Assembly: GCA_027186245.1 (NCBI GenBank)
Contig: CP114498.1
Coordinates: 4,285,501 to 4,349,500 of the forward strand
DNA from: Coriaria nepalensis
Taxonomy: Eukaryota > Streptophyta > Magnoliopsida > Cucurbitales > Coriariaceae
Length of the DNA stretch: 64,000 bases
Direction: 5' to 3'
Shown here: positions 11,270 to 23,529 of the stretch, piece after piece
Numbering within the stretch: position 1 is the first letter of the stretch
Layout: the number at the start of each line of letters is the position of its first letter
The notes under the pieces: generated by a model
Told to the model about the DNA's origin: nothing
Seen by the model: only the letters and a program-made list of their open reading frames with translations
Database searches by the model: none
Made by a program: the position numbers and the translations under genes

Positions 11270-13340
11270 CGGTTTAGGGACAAGAGTCCAAGTACCATGT
11301 TTCATCAATGCCGTTGATCTTAGGAATGGCATCACGCCAATTAGGATCCTGGACTATTTGACTCACACATGTGGGTTCAATGGATTGGGGAATAGGATCC
11401 TTAGTAACAAGGTAAAGTTGTTTGGGTTTGTGGATATGATTCATGGCCCGGGTAGTCATTTGATGAGTCCGAGGAGGAAGAACCAGTATAGAGGGTAAGG
11501 GTTCAAGTGGAGGCAGCAAAGGTTCATATGATTCTGTAAATAGGGAAGGGGCAAGTTGCATCATGCTAACTATGGGAGTTGATGGTGGAGGCATATGAAT
11601 AGGGAGTTGGGTAGTTGGATTTGAAGGAATTATCAAACTAGGGGATAGAGATGTACCTAAAGAGTGCGAAGATGGAGGCTGCTCGGGCATCACAGGCATG
11701 ATCGGCATCACAGTCGGAGTGGGTGTCACAAGCGCAGCTCCGGGTGACGATGACACAGACGACGGAGAGAGAGCAGCATGTACGGGATGAGTTAAAATAG
11801 GTGTCGTGTTGGGCTGGATACAGTGGGCTTAGGAGCTGCCTTGTGGGAGTTAAAAGGAAAGTCTGTTTCATGAAATAATAAATGTCTCGAAACTGTTGGA
11901 CAAGGCTTGGAATAGGTAGGCGTTTTGGGCTAGAGTATAACCCAAAATATGAGAGAGTAGACTTAGTAGGCTATAGTTTATTGGTGTTGTAAGCTTTGTG
12001 AGGGGAAAGCAAAGCCAACAAAATTGGCGAAGTTTAAGGTAGTTAGGCCGAGTACCAAACAAGAGCTCAAAAGGTGATGTGTTTTTGTGGAGAGGCATGG
12101 GCATGCGGTTGATGATATAAACATTAGTTTGAAAAGCATATGTGGCCAGTAAGAGGAAGGGCGAGAAGCGTCACTTAATTGGATGAGACCCATTTCAACA
12201 ATGTGTCGAATTGATGTTCTGAAATCCCATTTTGTTATGGTGTATGGAAAACAGTAGTGTAGTGGCTAATTCTTTGAAGAGTAAGATAGCTTTTTAGCAC
12301 AGTTCTCCGCCATTATCTTAATACAGATTTTTAATTGGCTTGCCAAATTTTTTTTCAACCAAATGACGAAATTGAGGAAAAATCCGACTTACATTTGATT
12401 TATGAATCATTGGATAAAACAACACATATTTGGTAAAGTGATCCACGATAATGAGGTAGTATTAGACACCTCAAGACCAGTGGTGGGAGAAGGTCCCTAA
12501 AAATCAGTATAGATTAATTCCAAAGGAGATGAACTAGTAAGACCAATCTTTCGAAAAGGTTATCGATGTGCTTTATTTAATGAACAAGAGTTACATAGTT
12601 AAGATAAATTATTTGTAGTTGTCGGTAAATGAAATGAATTGACAAGAAGAGTAACAATGTGAGTGGATGGGTGACCTAAATGCCTGTGCCAACTGTCAAT
12701 CGAAGTACGTTCATGAGCATTTGCAACCATCTAACATGAAGAGAGCGCTAATGATGTCGGTAAGCTGTAGACCCTATATTCACATTCTCCACGTAAAAGT
12801 ATCACCCCGTAGTCCGATCATTCACACAAAAAATGAGAATGATAAAATTCAATGAAGACATTATTTTCCTTGTGCACTAAAAGTAAGTTCGTTTTAATAT
12901 GAGAGACATAGAGAGTTTGAAATTGTTGCTTAAGCAGTGGCTGAGGTAGTTGTAAGTAGCAGTTAGCGGTTTTACAGTGGAGCTGAAAGAAAAAACAAAT
13001 GCAGTAAGAAGCAACTAGTCTTGTTGGATCCAGTGATGAGTTGTTATGGTTGAGATGGTGGAGCTAACCTCAGAGGTAATAATGGTGGCGGGAGGTGTGA
13101 TGACTGTTACAGATGAACATGGAAGAGTACCATCCATATAGCCGAGAAGATCATATCCAATGAGAATTGCATTGAACTGAGCCCTCTATTGAGGATAATT
13201 AGATGCTATAAGACGATCTTCAATCTGTGAGGCAATATTGATAATGTAAAGAGGAATGTGGTGACAGTGGAAGAGGCCATGGATGAGGATGGAGAACTCA
13301 TTAGAGTACCATAAAAGAGTTGAAAAACTATAATTCAACT
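11270..13340 (-). mobile_element. Degenerate Ty1/copia element (gag to integrase/RT junction)
   Basis: Read on the minus strand, the pieces appear in order. The gag region at about 13330-13120 includes QFNAILIGYDLLGY and DGTLPC. GAG-pre-integrase follows at about 12691-12580, with WHRHLGHPSTHIV and the zinc-finger remnant CNSCSLNKAHR. The integrase core and C-terminal part run from about 12560 to 11870 (SPFELLFGTRPNYLKLR). The Pro-rich linker and start of the RT region follow at 11756-11274 (HQMTTRAMNHIHKPKQL, EPTCVSQIVQDPNWRDAI). The sequence ends at the equivalent of GTWDLVP, so RT and RNase H are missing, as are both LTRs. Several frameshifts and stops are present. It is not autonomous. 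Confidence 0.85.
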
Positions 13341-14214
13341 TCTATTTTATTGTAGGTTTGCTTTACATTTATACGGAAGCAAATAATTCAAGATTTCAAA
13401 ATGTACGGTAACTAAAATCCTAAGTTTTGGGAAACGTAAATCCTATTTGGAACCATATGATCCGAGTATATCCTTAACATTACATTCATGCTGATTTGCT
13501 TTGATTAAGAGAGAATCGGGTTTAACAAGCAGTTGGTACCAGGAAAAATGAAAGGTTGGGAGTAAGTTTATAACCGGAAACGGAAAGCTCTATAGGATGA
13601 AAAATTGGGATGAAAATTTGAATAAACAAAAATAAATTTAATTTTAGTAGATAAAAATATAATAAGATAAATTTATTAAGTTTTAAATAAGAAAAATAAC
13701 AAATTATATCATATGTGATGACATGGCACAATAATTAAGCATGCCATGTCATCAAATATGGTCAATATTTTTAACGGAGAGGCTTTATCCTAATTTTTTA
13801 AAAACTTTGGCAGGACTTATACTAATTTTTTTTTAATTCTAGAGGTTTAATTCTAATTTTATATTATTTGAGAGGCTAAATCCTAGTTTACCCAAAAAAA
13901 AAGGGCGGGGGTGAGAGAGAGTGCATTTAGAGTTTTTGAAAACATGTGAGGACTAAGCTAAATCTAGCTGTTTAAAACTTTAGGAATGATGGTAACCATA
14001 GTGTTTTGGGAACAAGTATGTTTTAAAGACTAAAGCGTAATGCTCAAGCATTAGTGACAAAAATAAAAAACGGAATATTGAAAAACCTAAAATGGCCAGA
14101 TTCATCTATAAACTAAATTCGATAACAACAAATTAACACTGTAATTAACTACTTATTGATCGATCAACAAGAACAAATCAAAAGTAGTTTGCTCTTCAAA
14201 CACTTTAAATGAAT
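13341..14214. other. Intergenic, with a possible foldback element
   Basis: No gene is seen. AT-rich sequence at about 13780-13880 repeats the motif 'GG(C)TT(T)A(A)TCCTAATTTT', as in many plant MITE or foldback arms. It ends with CTAAATCCTAGTTTACCC near 13874-13891. The small palindrome listed separately at 13710-13760 may be its centre. Confidence 0.3.
13710..13760. repeat. Hairpin with 19-bp arms
   Basis: CATATGTGATGACATGGCA at 13710-13728 faces its inverted copy at 13742-13760 (TGCCATGTCATCAAATATG), with one mismatch and a 13-base spacer. Being intergenic and AT-rich, it is more likely the centre of a foldback transposon than a terminator or a small-RNA precursor. Confidence 0.6.
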
Positions 14215-14592
14215 TTAAAGCGTGAGATTAAGATCCAAACCATCTTTATCATCTTCCTTTTCATTCGATCCTTTCTTGTCCTTCTTAAGGTTACATGGCC
14301 TTGGGAAAACTAAAGGAGGGCCTATAAATCCAACATTGTCTTCATGGGTAGTGAAATCCTCTATTTCGAACTTTGGAATCCAACTTGATTTCTCTTCTTC
14401 ACCATTTATTTTCATCTTCTTCTTCTTCTTCTTCTTTTCAATCTCGTTCAAGCAGTACTCCTTTCTTCTGCGATGATCATGAAGGGATTGAATGTTTCTA
14501 ATTAGATCAAAAAACTTCTCCACCTTCATATCTTGATCTTCATCGTCATCTTCCCGATCTCCATCTCTCTCTCTCTTTTCATTTTGCATCAT
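14215..14592 (-). CDS. NIMIN-type NPR1-interacting protein (copy A)
   Basis: Intronless small acidic protein of 125 aa. NIMINs bind the salicylate receptor and co-activator NPR1 in the nucleus and tune PR-gene expression. Visible hallmarks are VEKFFDLIRNIQ at residues 24-35 (the NPR1-binding type motif), WIPKFEIEDF at about 71-80, and a C-terminal EAR-type repression motif LDLNLTL ending at the last residue. A run of seven lysines sits in the middle. The first true ATG is at 14590-14592. A longer reading frame exists only with a non-ATG start, and the TATA box at 14631-14638 fits the ATG chosen here. A TGACG/TTGAC overlap about 410 bp upstream of the TATA (15049-15054) could be a TGA- or WRKY-factor site. 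The shared three-motif layout with the gene at 29564-29953 indicates paralogy. Confidence 0.88.
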   Translation of the reverse strand: MMQNEKRERDGDREDDDEDQDMKVEKFFDLIRNIQSLHDHRRRKEYCLNEIEKKKKKKKMKINGEEEKSSWIPKFEIEDFTTHEDNVGFIGPPLVFPRPCNLKKDKKGSNEKEDDKDGLDLNLTL

Positions 14593-14630
14593 TATTACAA
14601 TACTCAATTAAGGTGATAGGGAAACCTAGA

Positions 14631-14638
14631 ATTTATAG
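14631..14638 (-). promoter_or_regulatory. TATA box of NIMIN copy A
   Basis: CTATAAAT on the minus strand, 39 bases before the ATG codon. The expected transcription start is near 14600, giving a very short leader and supporting the ATG at 14592 over any upstream start. Confidence 0.6.
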
Positions 14639-14639
14639 T

Positions 14640-15487
14640 GTACTAGGTTGTAGATACAAAAGGAAAAGACTAAAATGCCACTAAGCAGCATGAAAGTTTT
14701 AACCATAGGTTTTCGAAGGAAGCAATATATATTATTTTACATAGAAAATTATTCGAAAATAATTGAGACTCTTAAATGAAAAAAAATAAAATAAAATAAA
14801 AAAATATATATATATTTAATTTGGTATCTTATTAGTATATATATTTAAATAATAAATAATAAATAAATCCAAAAGTTAAGAATGGTATATAAATTTTAGG
14901 TGGAAACTCAAATAAATAATACATGAAGAATCTCCTTTAATATCAAAGGCAATATATATATATATAACTAAAACACAGTTTCAAAGTTGAAAAATGCACT
15001 CATACTTCTAAAGTAAAATAGCTTTCACTACTTACTGTGATAACACCACGTCAATACTAAAACACGACTTATCGACGAGATTATAATTTTTTTAAACACT
15101 TAAGTTAATATGAATAAATACATAATTTTATTTCCAAAGTTTGTAGGAACAACTGCTACGGTATCGTGAGCCCGCCAATGAGACTACTAATATATGTTTC
15201 ATAAACTATTTGATACTATTAAAATTGAAATAAAATTTAAGTATATGGACATGGTCTAAAAGTAATACTCTCTTTTCCTTATAAGACCTATAAATCTATA
15301 TAAAAAAAATAAGTAATTTTAATTAGTTGTCAAAGAATATGGACCACATGCCTCGACCATAAAAAGTCAAGAGATATTATGTTATACACTTATTGACATC
15401 AAAAAAATTCTTAATAATTAGTTCTCGAATAGATGCGGAATTTTATATGCAACACTTTTTGATGCGTAGAATATTGAGTCTCACTAG
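14640..15487. other. AT-rich intergenic DNA
   Basis: No gene is seen. There are TA-rich microsatellite stretches near 14795-14815 and 14950-14966. The part from about 15354 (ACCATAAAAAGTC) resembles sequence at about 18818, just upstream of a second LTR-like repeat, so the repeat complex may begin here. Confidence 0.4.
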
Positions 15488-16330
15488 ATATGTCATTTAT
15501 TGATGTCAGGAAAATAAGTCAAAAATTTACCGCCACACAATAATTTATTTTAATCTTGAGAATTGTATGGCCATAATTATATTTATGATGTCATTTTGCC
15601 TTCCACCAAGCCACTATATTTATAGGCAAATTCGTTAATGACAATTTGATAAATAAATCAACTTTGATATCAATTTTCCCCCTCTTCTAGTGCCACTTTC
15701 CTACTTTGTAGGGCCCGCAAACTTTTTTAATGGGTTTTTTTCAATTGAGTCTCCGATCCAATGTGGTCGGTATTTGGTCTAAATTCATTGTAACTTCCTT
15801 TTCCCACTTTCATTGAATTTCGGTCAGCTCCCCCTTCCTTCTCCATGTATTTTGGCCGAAGTTTGCTAGTATGTATCATGGTTGAAATTCTTCGTTCTCT
15901 TTAAGTTTTGGCTAAAATGCTCTTCTTCTTCTCTCTACTTTAAGCTAATAGGGCTTGGCTTCTCAAACTTGATTAGGCCAAAATAGTTGGTGAGCGGTAT
16001 TGATTTTGTCTCTGCTCTAAAAAGTTGAGATTGAACTTCACATGATTCTTGTATAAGCAATCTATGGCTATTTCTCATGTCATGTCATCGATCTTAGTGA
16101 ATTTTCATCATATTGGAAGTGATCCAACACTTAACCGACTTTAATTAGATAAAGCCTTATTTGGTTGATTGAGATTATTTTCTACTCGATTAAAATTAGC
16201 CGTTAATTGGTCATATTAATTAATCAATATTAATTAGTTGATCTAATCATAACCTGACTTGCATTTATTTCGAACCGTGAACTAATTAGCTCTTGACACA
16301 TATGTCTACTATTTTTTATATATCAACAAA
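15488..16330 (+). repeat. LTR-like repeat, copy A
   Basis: Matches two other segments in the window (about 18956-20360 and 22423-23469) in the same orientation. Shared blocks are the start 'TTGATGTCAGGAAAAT', 'GAGTCTCCGATCCAATGTGGT', 'TCTATGGCTATTTCTCATGT', and the end 'GCTCTTGACACATATGTC' followed by ATCAACA and a C-rich AAATGCCCCCC. The terminal TGATG / ATCAACA pair is compatible with TG...CA LTR ends. Compared with copy B, the inner 600 bases near the start are deleted. No family name can be given. Confidence 0.6.
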
Positions 16331-16447
16331 TGCCCCCCTTAATCTCTCTCACTAAAATTCAAATTTCAATCATATAAGGGAGATTAATAGCCATGGTATT
16401 CTATAAATAGAGCCTTCAACCTCTTCATTTTCAATTACTTTTTGGGC

Positions 16448-17305
16448 ATAGAGGAAGACCCCGAAGAGCTTGAGTTGATAAATAATTTTGACTTTACTCA
16501 CCTTATACAAATTTCGGTCGACTCTTCCCAAAATGAATCTCCTCCTTCTTTTAAAGAGGTATCATGTATTATAGACAAGTATTCTAGTGCCACCATCCTT
16601 GATATGATCAAGGCAACTGAACTCATTCCAGATGATCTCAAATTTGGTGTCGTTATCAACCAACTTTGGATCCAATGATATCATATTGCTTTCATCACCT
16701 CCAACCTAGCCAAACTCGCCAAAGATCTTTGTCTCCTCAAGGCTAGGCTATATTGATTCTTAGAACAACGTTTGCTTCGGCTGAGAATAACCCTTCGTTA
16801 GAAGAACTGCTTGCTGACTTGCAAGAGTTGGTATACTCGAAATAGGCCAAAGGTCAAGTCCAAATCTATTTTACGAAGCTCTTGGAAGAGATTAAGCGGA
16901 TCACCGATCTTCATCGAGACTAATAAAGAATATGTTATCCAGCCCTTGACTTCCTCGTGCAACATGATCAAGAGTTGAATCAATTAAATCGGAAGAGAAC
17001 TAGGGTTCGAAAACAACAAGCGAACTCCACTCAGAATTTAGAAACTTCAATTCTCAAATCACCTAACTCAAAGCTCTGCTAGAAGACCTGAAGTCGAAGC
17101 AATCGATGTTCAAGAACCTTTTTCGAATCTCAAGGTAGCTTGTCGGTAGGAAATCTGAGAGATTAATCATCTGGATTCAATTTTGTCACGAGACCGAACT
17201 TTTGTGAAGGCTTGTCAAAATGCCCTGATGACTACTACCAAGATCTTTGGTGAAATTGACCCCTTATTGGATCATCTTCTATCTATCATAGATTCACTCA
17301 TTTGA
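16448..17305 (+). pseudogene. Decayed ORF of unrecognised repeat element, copy A
   Basis: The reading begins IEEDPEELELINNFDF, with ATA where copy C has ATG. It continues with ILDMIKATELIPDDLKFG and ELLADLQELVY, and ends IIDSLI followed by a stop at 17303-17305. Several stops and frameshifts interrupt it. Copy C at 23530-24356 shares EEDPE, FD, VDS, ILDM, ELIP.D.K and the IIDSLI end. Intact length would be about 280 residues, acidic and with coiled-coil-like Leu/Glu/Lys heptads in the second half. I do not recognise the family. It may be a gag-like or plant-mobile-domain-associated ORF carried by a non-autonomous element. Confidence 0.6.
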
Positions 17306-18955
17306 ACTTTGTAATTGGCTTGCTTTATTTCCCTTTTCGTTTTTCCTTCCTCTTTCGATCAATATGGATGAAAAAATTAATGAGGGCGTACTTCTCACAA
17401 TTCCGATTTAGTTTTGAAAATATTGCATAAAAATTCAAATCTTTTGAAAATCTGAATGAATCACCTAAGATATCTAATACTTACTGATTTTCCAACCGCT
17501 CGGAAAATATTATTTAAACCAATAAGATTTGTAATAAACCAAGATATTTTATGATAATTTAAATAATCATAAATATTTCAACATAATCCCAGCCAATTCA
17601 AAATAATCCCAACTAATTCAAAATAATAGCAAATATTTCGATTGGGTTTTGAATTATCATGATTTGAGTTACCTTATTTTCTTTTAAAATTGTCTCATTA
17701 ACCACCATAGTATGCTTTCTTACCTCACCCTTGGTTAAATGTCCTTGCCTCGATCAGGTGAAATTGGATAAAAAATTAAGTGGGTTGTACATGTTTCGGC
17801 CGGATTCTTTATTTTTCTTCGTGGCCGGTCGAACCTCCTCCTTTTCCTCACAATTTGACAAGTGTGACCAAGTATAAACTCTACTTCTTCTTCATCTAAA
17901 CCCCGATCCTGACCATTACAAATCCAATCCGACCAGAGAATCATCATCTCGTGACTTTTCTATTCTTTTTGGAAAAAAAAAAAGAGCTTACCCACTCCCC
18001 CATTGATAAACCCTTCAAGGAACTCCAAAAATATCCAAGAATCCCTTTTTTTCATCTTTAAAGTAATAAATGGTAATAACTAGCCTTTTTTATGCATATT
18101 TGTAACATTTTGACTCAAAAACTTAGCAGGCTAATTTGAAGGGCGGCAGTGAATGCCTCAAATGTGTTGGGAAACCGCTATTGGGAATCCCACCGACGTA
18201 TCTTCTTAGCGGAGGAGGCGACACCTACCATGGTTAGTGGTTTGGCTCATCCACCGATGAAGGGCGGCGGAGCCGACCTTTGAGTTGATTATGTAATGGA
18301 AATTCGAGCAGACGGCATGGGATAACCGCTAGGAATTCTCTTTGAAATGCCCTTTCCCCTGAAGGGCCATCAACCTCGGGAATGGGCGACCGGATTTAGC
18401 CATCCAAAAGCCCTCCATTGAAGTCTCATAACTTTAGCAGGTGAAGCGGCTCGATAGGTAACAAATGTTAACCTAATCATTCTAAATGGCTGAGAAAATA
18501 GGCATTTGTAAGCTTCGACCATCTTTCCACCACTTCCAGCCGTTTGATAAGTCAAGGTATCAATAACTCCAATGGTCTGATGTTTGCACCTCTGGACGAA
18601 TGGGATTTTTGTCGATCTTGGGGATTGAGGCAGCTTCTTCCTTTGGCTGCCTCTTAATATTCTTTGGAGGTGGGATCAGGGGTGGAGCAATTGTTTCCTG
18701 ATTTAGGCCAACATTAGAATTATCGACTATATGAGGCAGTGGAGACTGCCTCGATAAAGGATACTGACTCTAACTACGTAACCATCGCACCATTTGGTAG
18801 ACTTCTAACAATTCAACCATAAAAAGTCCCATTGAGCATGCCAATTTGTTGATGTACGAAAAATCCATCGTCATAGAATAATTGGCTTTAGAAAAGGTGA
18901 GGGACTTTTTATGCAAAACGTTTTCACACGTAGAACACTAGGTTCAAGGGGGCAT
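17306..18955 (+). mobile_element. Internal region between LTR-like copies A and B
   Basis: No gene is recognised. Stretches at about 17770-17960 and 18130-18600 are less AT-rich. The segment around 17925-17950 (CCGACCAGAGAATCATCATC) matches 25468-25488 in copy C. Sequence just before 18963 contains a first, slightly different copy of the repeat start (GCATGCCAATTTGTTGATGT, 18837-18856) and then a second (GCATGCCAATTTGTTAACAT). If copies A and B are LTRs, this is the interior of one element, about 2.5 kb including the ORF. Confidence 0.4.
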
Positions 18956-20360
18956 GCCAATTTGTTAACATTAGGAAAATCTGCCACCACATAATAAATT
19001 ACTTTGACCTCGCGAAATGTATGGTTATAAATATCATACTAATAAATACAATTATATAAAATAAATAATTGTATAAATATGCTGGCATGTCAGAAATTTA
19101 AAGTTGAGTTCACACTATCAATTAAAAATAATAATTAATGAAATAAATGCATTATCAATTGGTAATGAAATTAATCTAACTGCAATGATGAATATGCGAA
19201 GAATTTGAGGTTAATCTTAGTTCTACATTCTTTTCAATATATCTATTGACCAGAAAACTGAATTAAAAGCTATTAGTTGAAATAATTAAAGAACAATAAC
19301 ATAGATAAATTATTGAAAGGATAGATGAATTAATTAAGAATACTGGATAAAGTAAAGAACTTGAAATGTTAAATCAACAATTAAATTTAAAGACTATACC
19401 AAGACAACAATTTAAATTAAATACAAATGAAGATCCTTTACTTAGGTGAAAATACAGTGGTTCGAAAACATTCATAAGAACGGATCTAAGAAAGAAAAGA
19501 CATACTTCCTGGAGGAAATGAAAATGAATAAATGTAGTGTCAAATTTTGGAAGGATGATTATGTCGTAGCAAAACACGAATGAAGGTGTTTGGTTTCGAG
19601 TGTTGCTCAGATGATTTTTTATCGTTAGTGATGCCTTTTTCCCTTTCACCGAGCTCATTATTTATAGGAAGGTTCAATGATGGCAATTCATAAATAAGGT
19701 GACTTCAATATCCACTTCCCCCCTCTTATGCCGCCACTTTCCTAATTTATGGGCTCCACACACCTTTTTAGTGAGTTTATTTTCGACTGAGTCTGTGGTC
19801 GAACGTGGTCATTATCTGATTTAGGTTCATTACAACTTCCTTCTCCTCCTTTTATTGAATTTCGGCTAGCTCCCTCTTCCTTCTCAATATATTTCGGTTA
19901 AAGTTTGCAAAGGGATTAAGAGTACGGGAAATTTTTCTTTCCTATTTTTAAGGAAAATTTGTTCAGTTCTTTTAACTAAATAAGTTTTTCAGCTAGAATT
20001 ATTTTTTCCTCTTTAAGTTTCTATTAAAATGATCTTTTTCCTCACTCCACTTTCGGCTAATAGGGCATGGCTTCTCAAATTTGATCAAGTCAAAATTCTT
20101 AGTAGGTGGAATGATTTTGTCTCTTCTCTGTATGGTTGATATTAAACTTTATATTATATTTGTACAAGTCATCTATGGCTATTTCTTATCTAACATCATT
20201 GATCTTAATGAATTTTCGTCATATTAAAAGTGATCCAACCCTTAACTAATATTAATTTGATAATTGACAAAGGGTATTAATTAGTCATCGATTAAAATTG
20301 ACTATTAACCAGTCATATTAATTATTCAATATTAAATAATCGGATTAATTTTAATCGATT
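18956..20360 (+). repeat. LTR-like repeat, copy B
   Basis: Collinear with copy A but retaining an extra segment of about 600 bp (19030-19650) that has counterparts at 22500-22950 in copy C. Shared landmarks are TTTGTTAACATTAGGAAAAT at the start, GACTGAGTCTGTGG, TCTATGGCTATTTCTTATCT and the 'GTGATCCAACCCTTAAC' block. Similarity to copy A stops near 20360, before the expected CA end, so the right end is truncated or rearranged. Confidence 0.6.
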
Positions 20361-22422
20361 TATCAAGAATATTATATATATTACCATGTGATATAACAAA
20401 TATAATTTTAATTATAAATATTATTATTATATATTATATTAAAAATAATATTTATATTTAAATATCGGGTTACGTGAATACATAAATCTCTCAAAAAGTA
20501 AATATAGAACACATGGCCGACCTGTCGGTCTGTGAATACATTACGGTGACGTAGATGAATTTTGGAAACATTCTTAGCCTACCGAATGGCTGATGACGAA
20601 AGCTCTCTGACGTCACCTCTAGCAGTCGTAGAATATAATTGCTTAACTACCCCAATAAGGTAAAATGTGATTTCGGATCACAACCGTTAATCCATACTCT
20701 CTCGATAAAAGTGAAAGTTAAGTAATCAATGAACGGATGGATCCTTAATAAAGCAGATCGCACAGATCATAATGGCGGTTTCATCCTTAAAAGAATAAAC
20801 TTTTCTCAAGAACGCAGTTTTCTCAGTTTCATAAGCGCTTTGCACCGTTCGATCAACTTTAACAATCCGGACACTAGCTCGTTGCTTTATGGGAAAATAA
20901 AATAGTAAATATGAAAATTTTTTAGCTAGATTGTAAATATCTATGTATTATATAATCCTTCATATTATACAAAATATTGAAAATATACTGCGTGTTAAGT
21001 TATATCATTCTTTTTATGAATTTACTTTAAATTTACTATTTATTTTTATAAAAATCGAAACAAATAATTTAATATAATTAAAAATTTTAATTTATGCTAT
21101 TTATTTAGAAAACAATTACTAATGATTAATTTAATTAAATTCTATAAATTATATGAAGTTATTTATTAGTTATATATTAATTTAATAATATATTTTAATT
21201 TATCTCAATAAAAAATTCAAAATATGAGAAAGCTTTCACTAGATTTTATAAATATATATTATATTATATATAATATAGAAGTTGAGTCTAAGTACGAAAA
21301 TATATTACGTGTGAAGTTATTTTTTATTTTTATTTTCTAGTAAATTTATAAGTTACATTGAATATATATCATTTTGAATTTATTTTAAATTTTTTATTTA
21401 TTATTATAAAAATAAAATCAAATAATTTAATATCATTATAAAAATACAACTAAAGAAACTATGGTCCTTGTTTATTCTCTCGAGTTCATAATTATTATGA
21501 TTTTATTGACTTAAAAAGATTAAAATACTTTTAAGCTCTAGAGGTCTTGTTTATTGTTCCTAATCAACCAATTAGGTTCGAGATCTTTACGACTTTAGGT
21601 AAAAGTGAAAAAGATAACATAAGAGCAAATTGTGGGAAGCATCATCTTTCCCTCATTATTTATTAATAAAGATTGTAAATTGGAATCGACATGTTTAACT
21701 TATATGCAGCAAATTTCAATGGTTCAAATTGAAAGAAAGTATATATATAAACTTATTATAAGGTACTTAACCTTATGTCGTCTGCGATATGATTGATAAT
21801 TAAGAAGAATATTTTTGGATTTTATTTATAAAATGGTAAATTATTTATGAATTTCTTAAAATTTAATAATATTATAAATTGATTTCTTAAAATTTTATGA
21901 ATTAAAAATAAATTTTTTATATTTTTTTTTTTGAATTACGATTAATATTTAAAATTTAAAATTAACTATTTTTTATTATTTAAAGATTGTTATACCCTTC
22001 ATAATTTAATGAGAAAATAATAATATTACAAATTAATCACTTAAAATTTATTAATATTATAAATAAATATTTTAAAACTTTAAAAATTATAAGTCAATTC
22101 TAATAATAGATCTTACAAATACACACTACTTTGTTATTCTAAAACACCATTCATCGTGCTAGTAAAATAATTTAAAATTAGATTTAGAAAAGTGAAGTAA
22201 TACATGATTTCATCATGGTCACCTAGATTAAGTGCTTGAAAATGAATATATATTGTGTATATATGAAATATACTTTTTTTTTTCTTTTACTTCATGCATC
22301 TAAATCTAATTTTGACTTATTTTAATAATTATCATGATAAATCAAGGACTAAAATCATAAGAAAAAATAAAATAAAATAATATATATATATATATATATA
22401 TATCACTTTCCAAAAAATGAAA
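20361..22422. other. Intergenic, including a GC-richer island
   Basis: 20361-20500 and 20900-22422 are very AT-rich, with a (TA)n run ending about 22402, and hold nothing recognisable. By contrast 20505-20900 is clearly less AT-rich. A minus-strand frame there reads without a stop through RASVRIVKVDRTVQSAYE and DETAIMICAICFIKDPSVH. I do not recognise it, and it could be an old exon or transposon piece. Confidence 0.3.
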
Positions 22423-23469
22423 TATATATTTGTTCACGTTAGGAAAATCTATCGTCGCACAGTAATTGACTTTAAGTCTCAAAAATTATATAGTCATAAA
22501 TCTCCAACTAATCAATGCAAAAGGATAAAAGAAATTATTGTAATAAATGTGGACATATTAGAAATTTACAGTGGATTTCATATTATAAATTTAAAAATTA
22601 AATAAATATAATAAATGCAATGTTATTTTGCTAAGGAAACTAAATCTAAGGTTATGGCAGGTAGGCGAATGATTTGAAACTAATCTAATCCTTTTTTTTT
22701 CGACATATTTATTAATAAGCAGACTGAATCATAAGCTACTTAATTAAAATAAAGAACGACTACAAAAATGAAAATTTGAAAAGATAAACGATTGAAATAA
22801 ATAAAGGAGAATTAATAAAATAAATTACTTGAAAGAAAAATGTAATAAATTCAAGAATATTTTGATAAAGTTAACATTAAATAAGAATTCTACACTAGGA
22901 CATGAAATAAAATCTACATTATGCCTACTTTTAAGATGCGAAAAATTAAATGAATGAGTAAGAAAAGACAAGAAGGTCTCAAATCCATGAATGATGGATT
23001 GAGACTCTCACTTGGTTAAGAATCTAGTGTTCTAATCATTATTCCTATGAATATATCTTAAAGAATTGTTGGCATACTTTCTCAGATGAAAACGACAATC
23101 AAGATTATAGACAACCATTTATCTTTTATAGATGGATGTATAGACTTTTATCTTTTTTTTTCAGACAATTAAGATTACACCTTGAGTGATCTATGTGCAA
23201 GCGATCTATGGTCATTCTTTGTGCCACATCATCAATCCAAGTGATTTCTTCACTTCATTGTAAATATCTCATTTTTAACTGAATTTACTTGATTTAAGTC
23301 ATATTTAGTGAATTGGGATTAATTAATATTCGGATAAAATTAACCTCTAACTAGTTAAATTAGTTGCTTGATTTTAATTAGATGGTTTAAGTATAACCAA
23401 CTCGTATTTACTTCGAACATTAGTCTAATAAGCTCTTGACTCGTGTCAAACATTTCTTATGTATCGACA
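22423..23469 (+). repeat. LTR-like repeat, copy C
   Basis: Starts TTTGTTCACGTTAGGAAAAT and ends TATGTATCGACA before AAATGCCTCCC, the same ends as copy A. Internal landmarks are GTGCAAGCGATCTATGGTCA, a CACATCATCAATC block and GCTCTTGACTCGTGTC. Length is about 1.04 kb with TG...CA ends. It is followed directly by a second copy of the decayed ORF, as copy A is. Confidence 0.6.
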
Positions 23470-23529
23470 AATGCCTCCCTTAAAATTCAATATGCCTTTC
23501 AGCCTCTTTAGTTTCCATCACTTTTCACC

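Noticed and set aside
14593..14607. Longer N-terminus for NIMIN copy A
   Set aside because: It needs a TTG start and would lie at or before the transcription start predicted from the TATA box.
20505..20900. Plastid or mitochondrial DNA insert
   Set aside because: The island is less AT-rich than its surroundings, but no organelle gene or tRNA could be recognised in it.
22380..22402. Possible CRISPR-like or satellite array in the repeat-rich central region
   Set aside because: Only simple TA repeats and dispersed transposon copies are present. No array of regular repeats and spacers exists, as expected for a plant nucleus.
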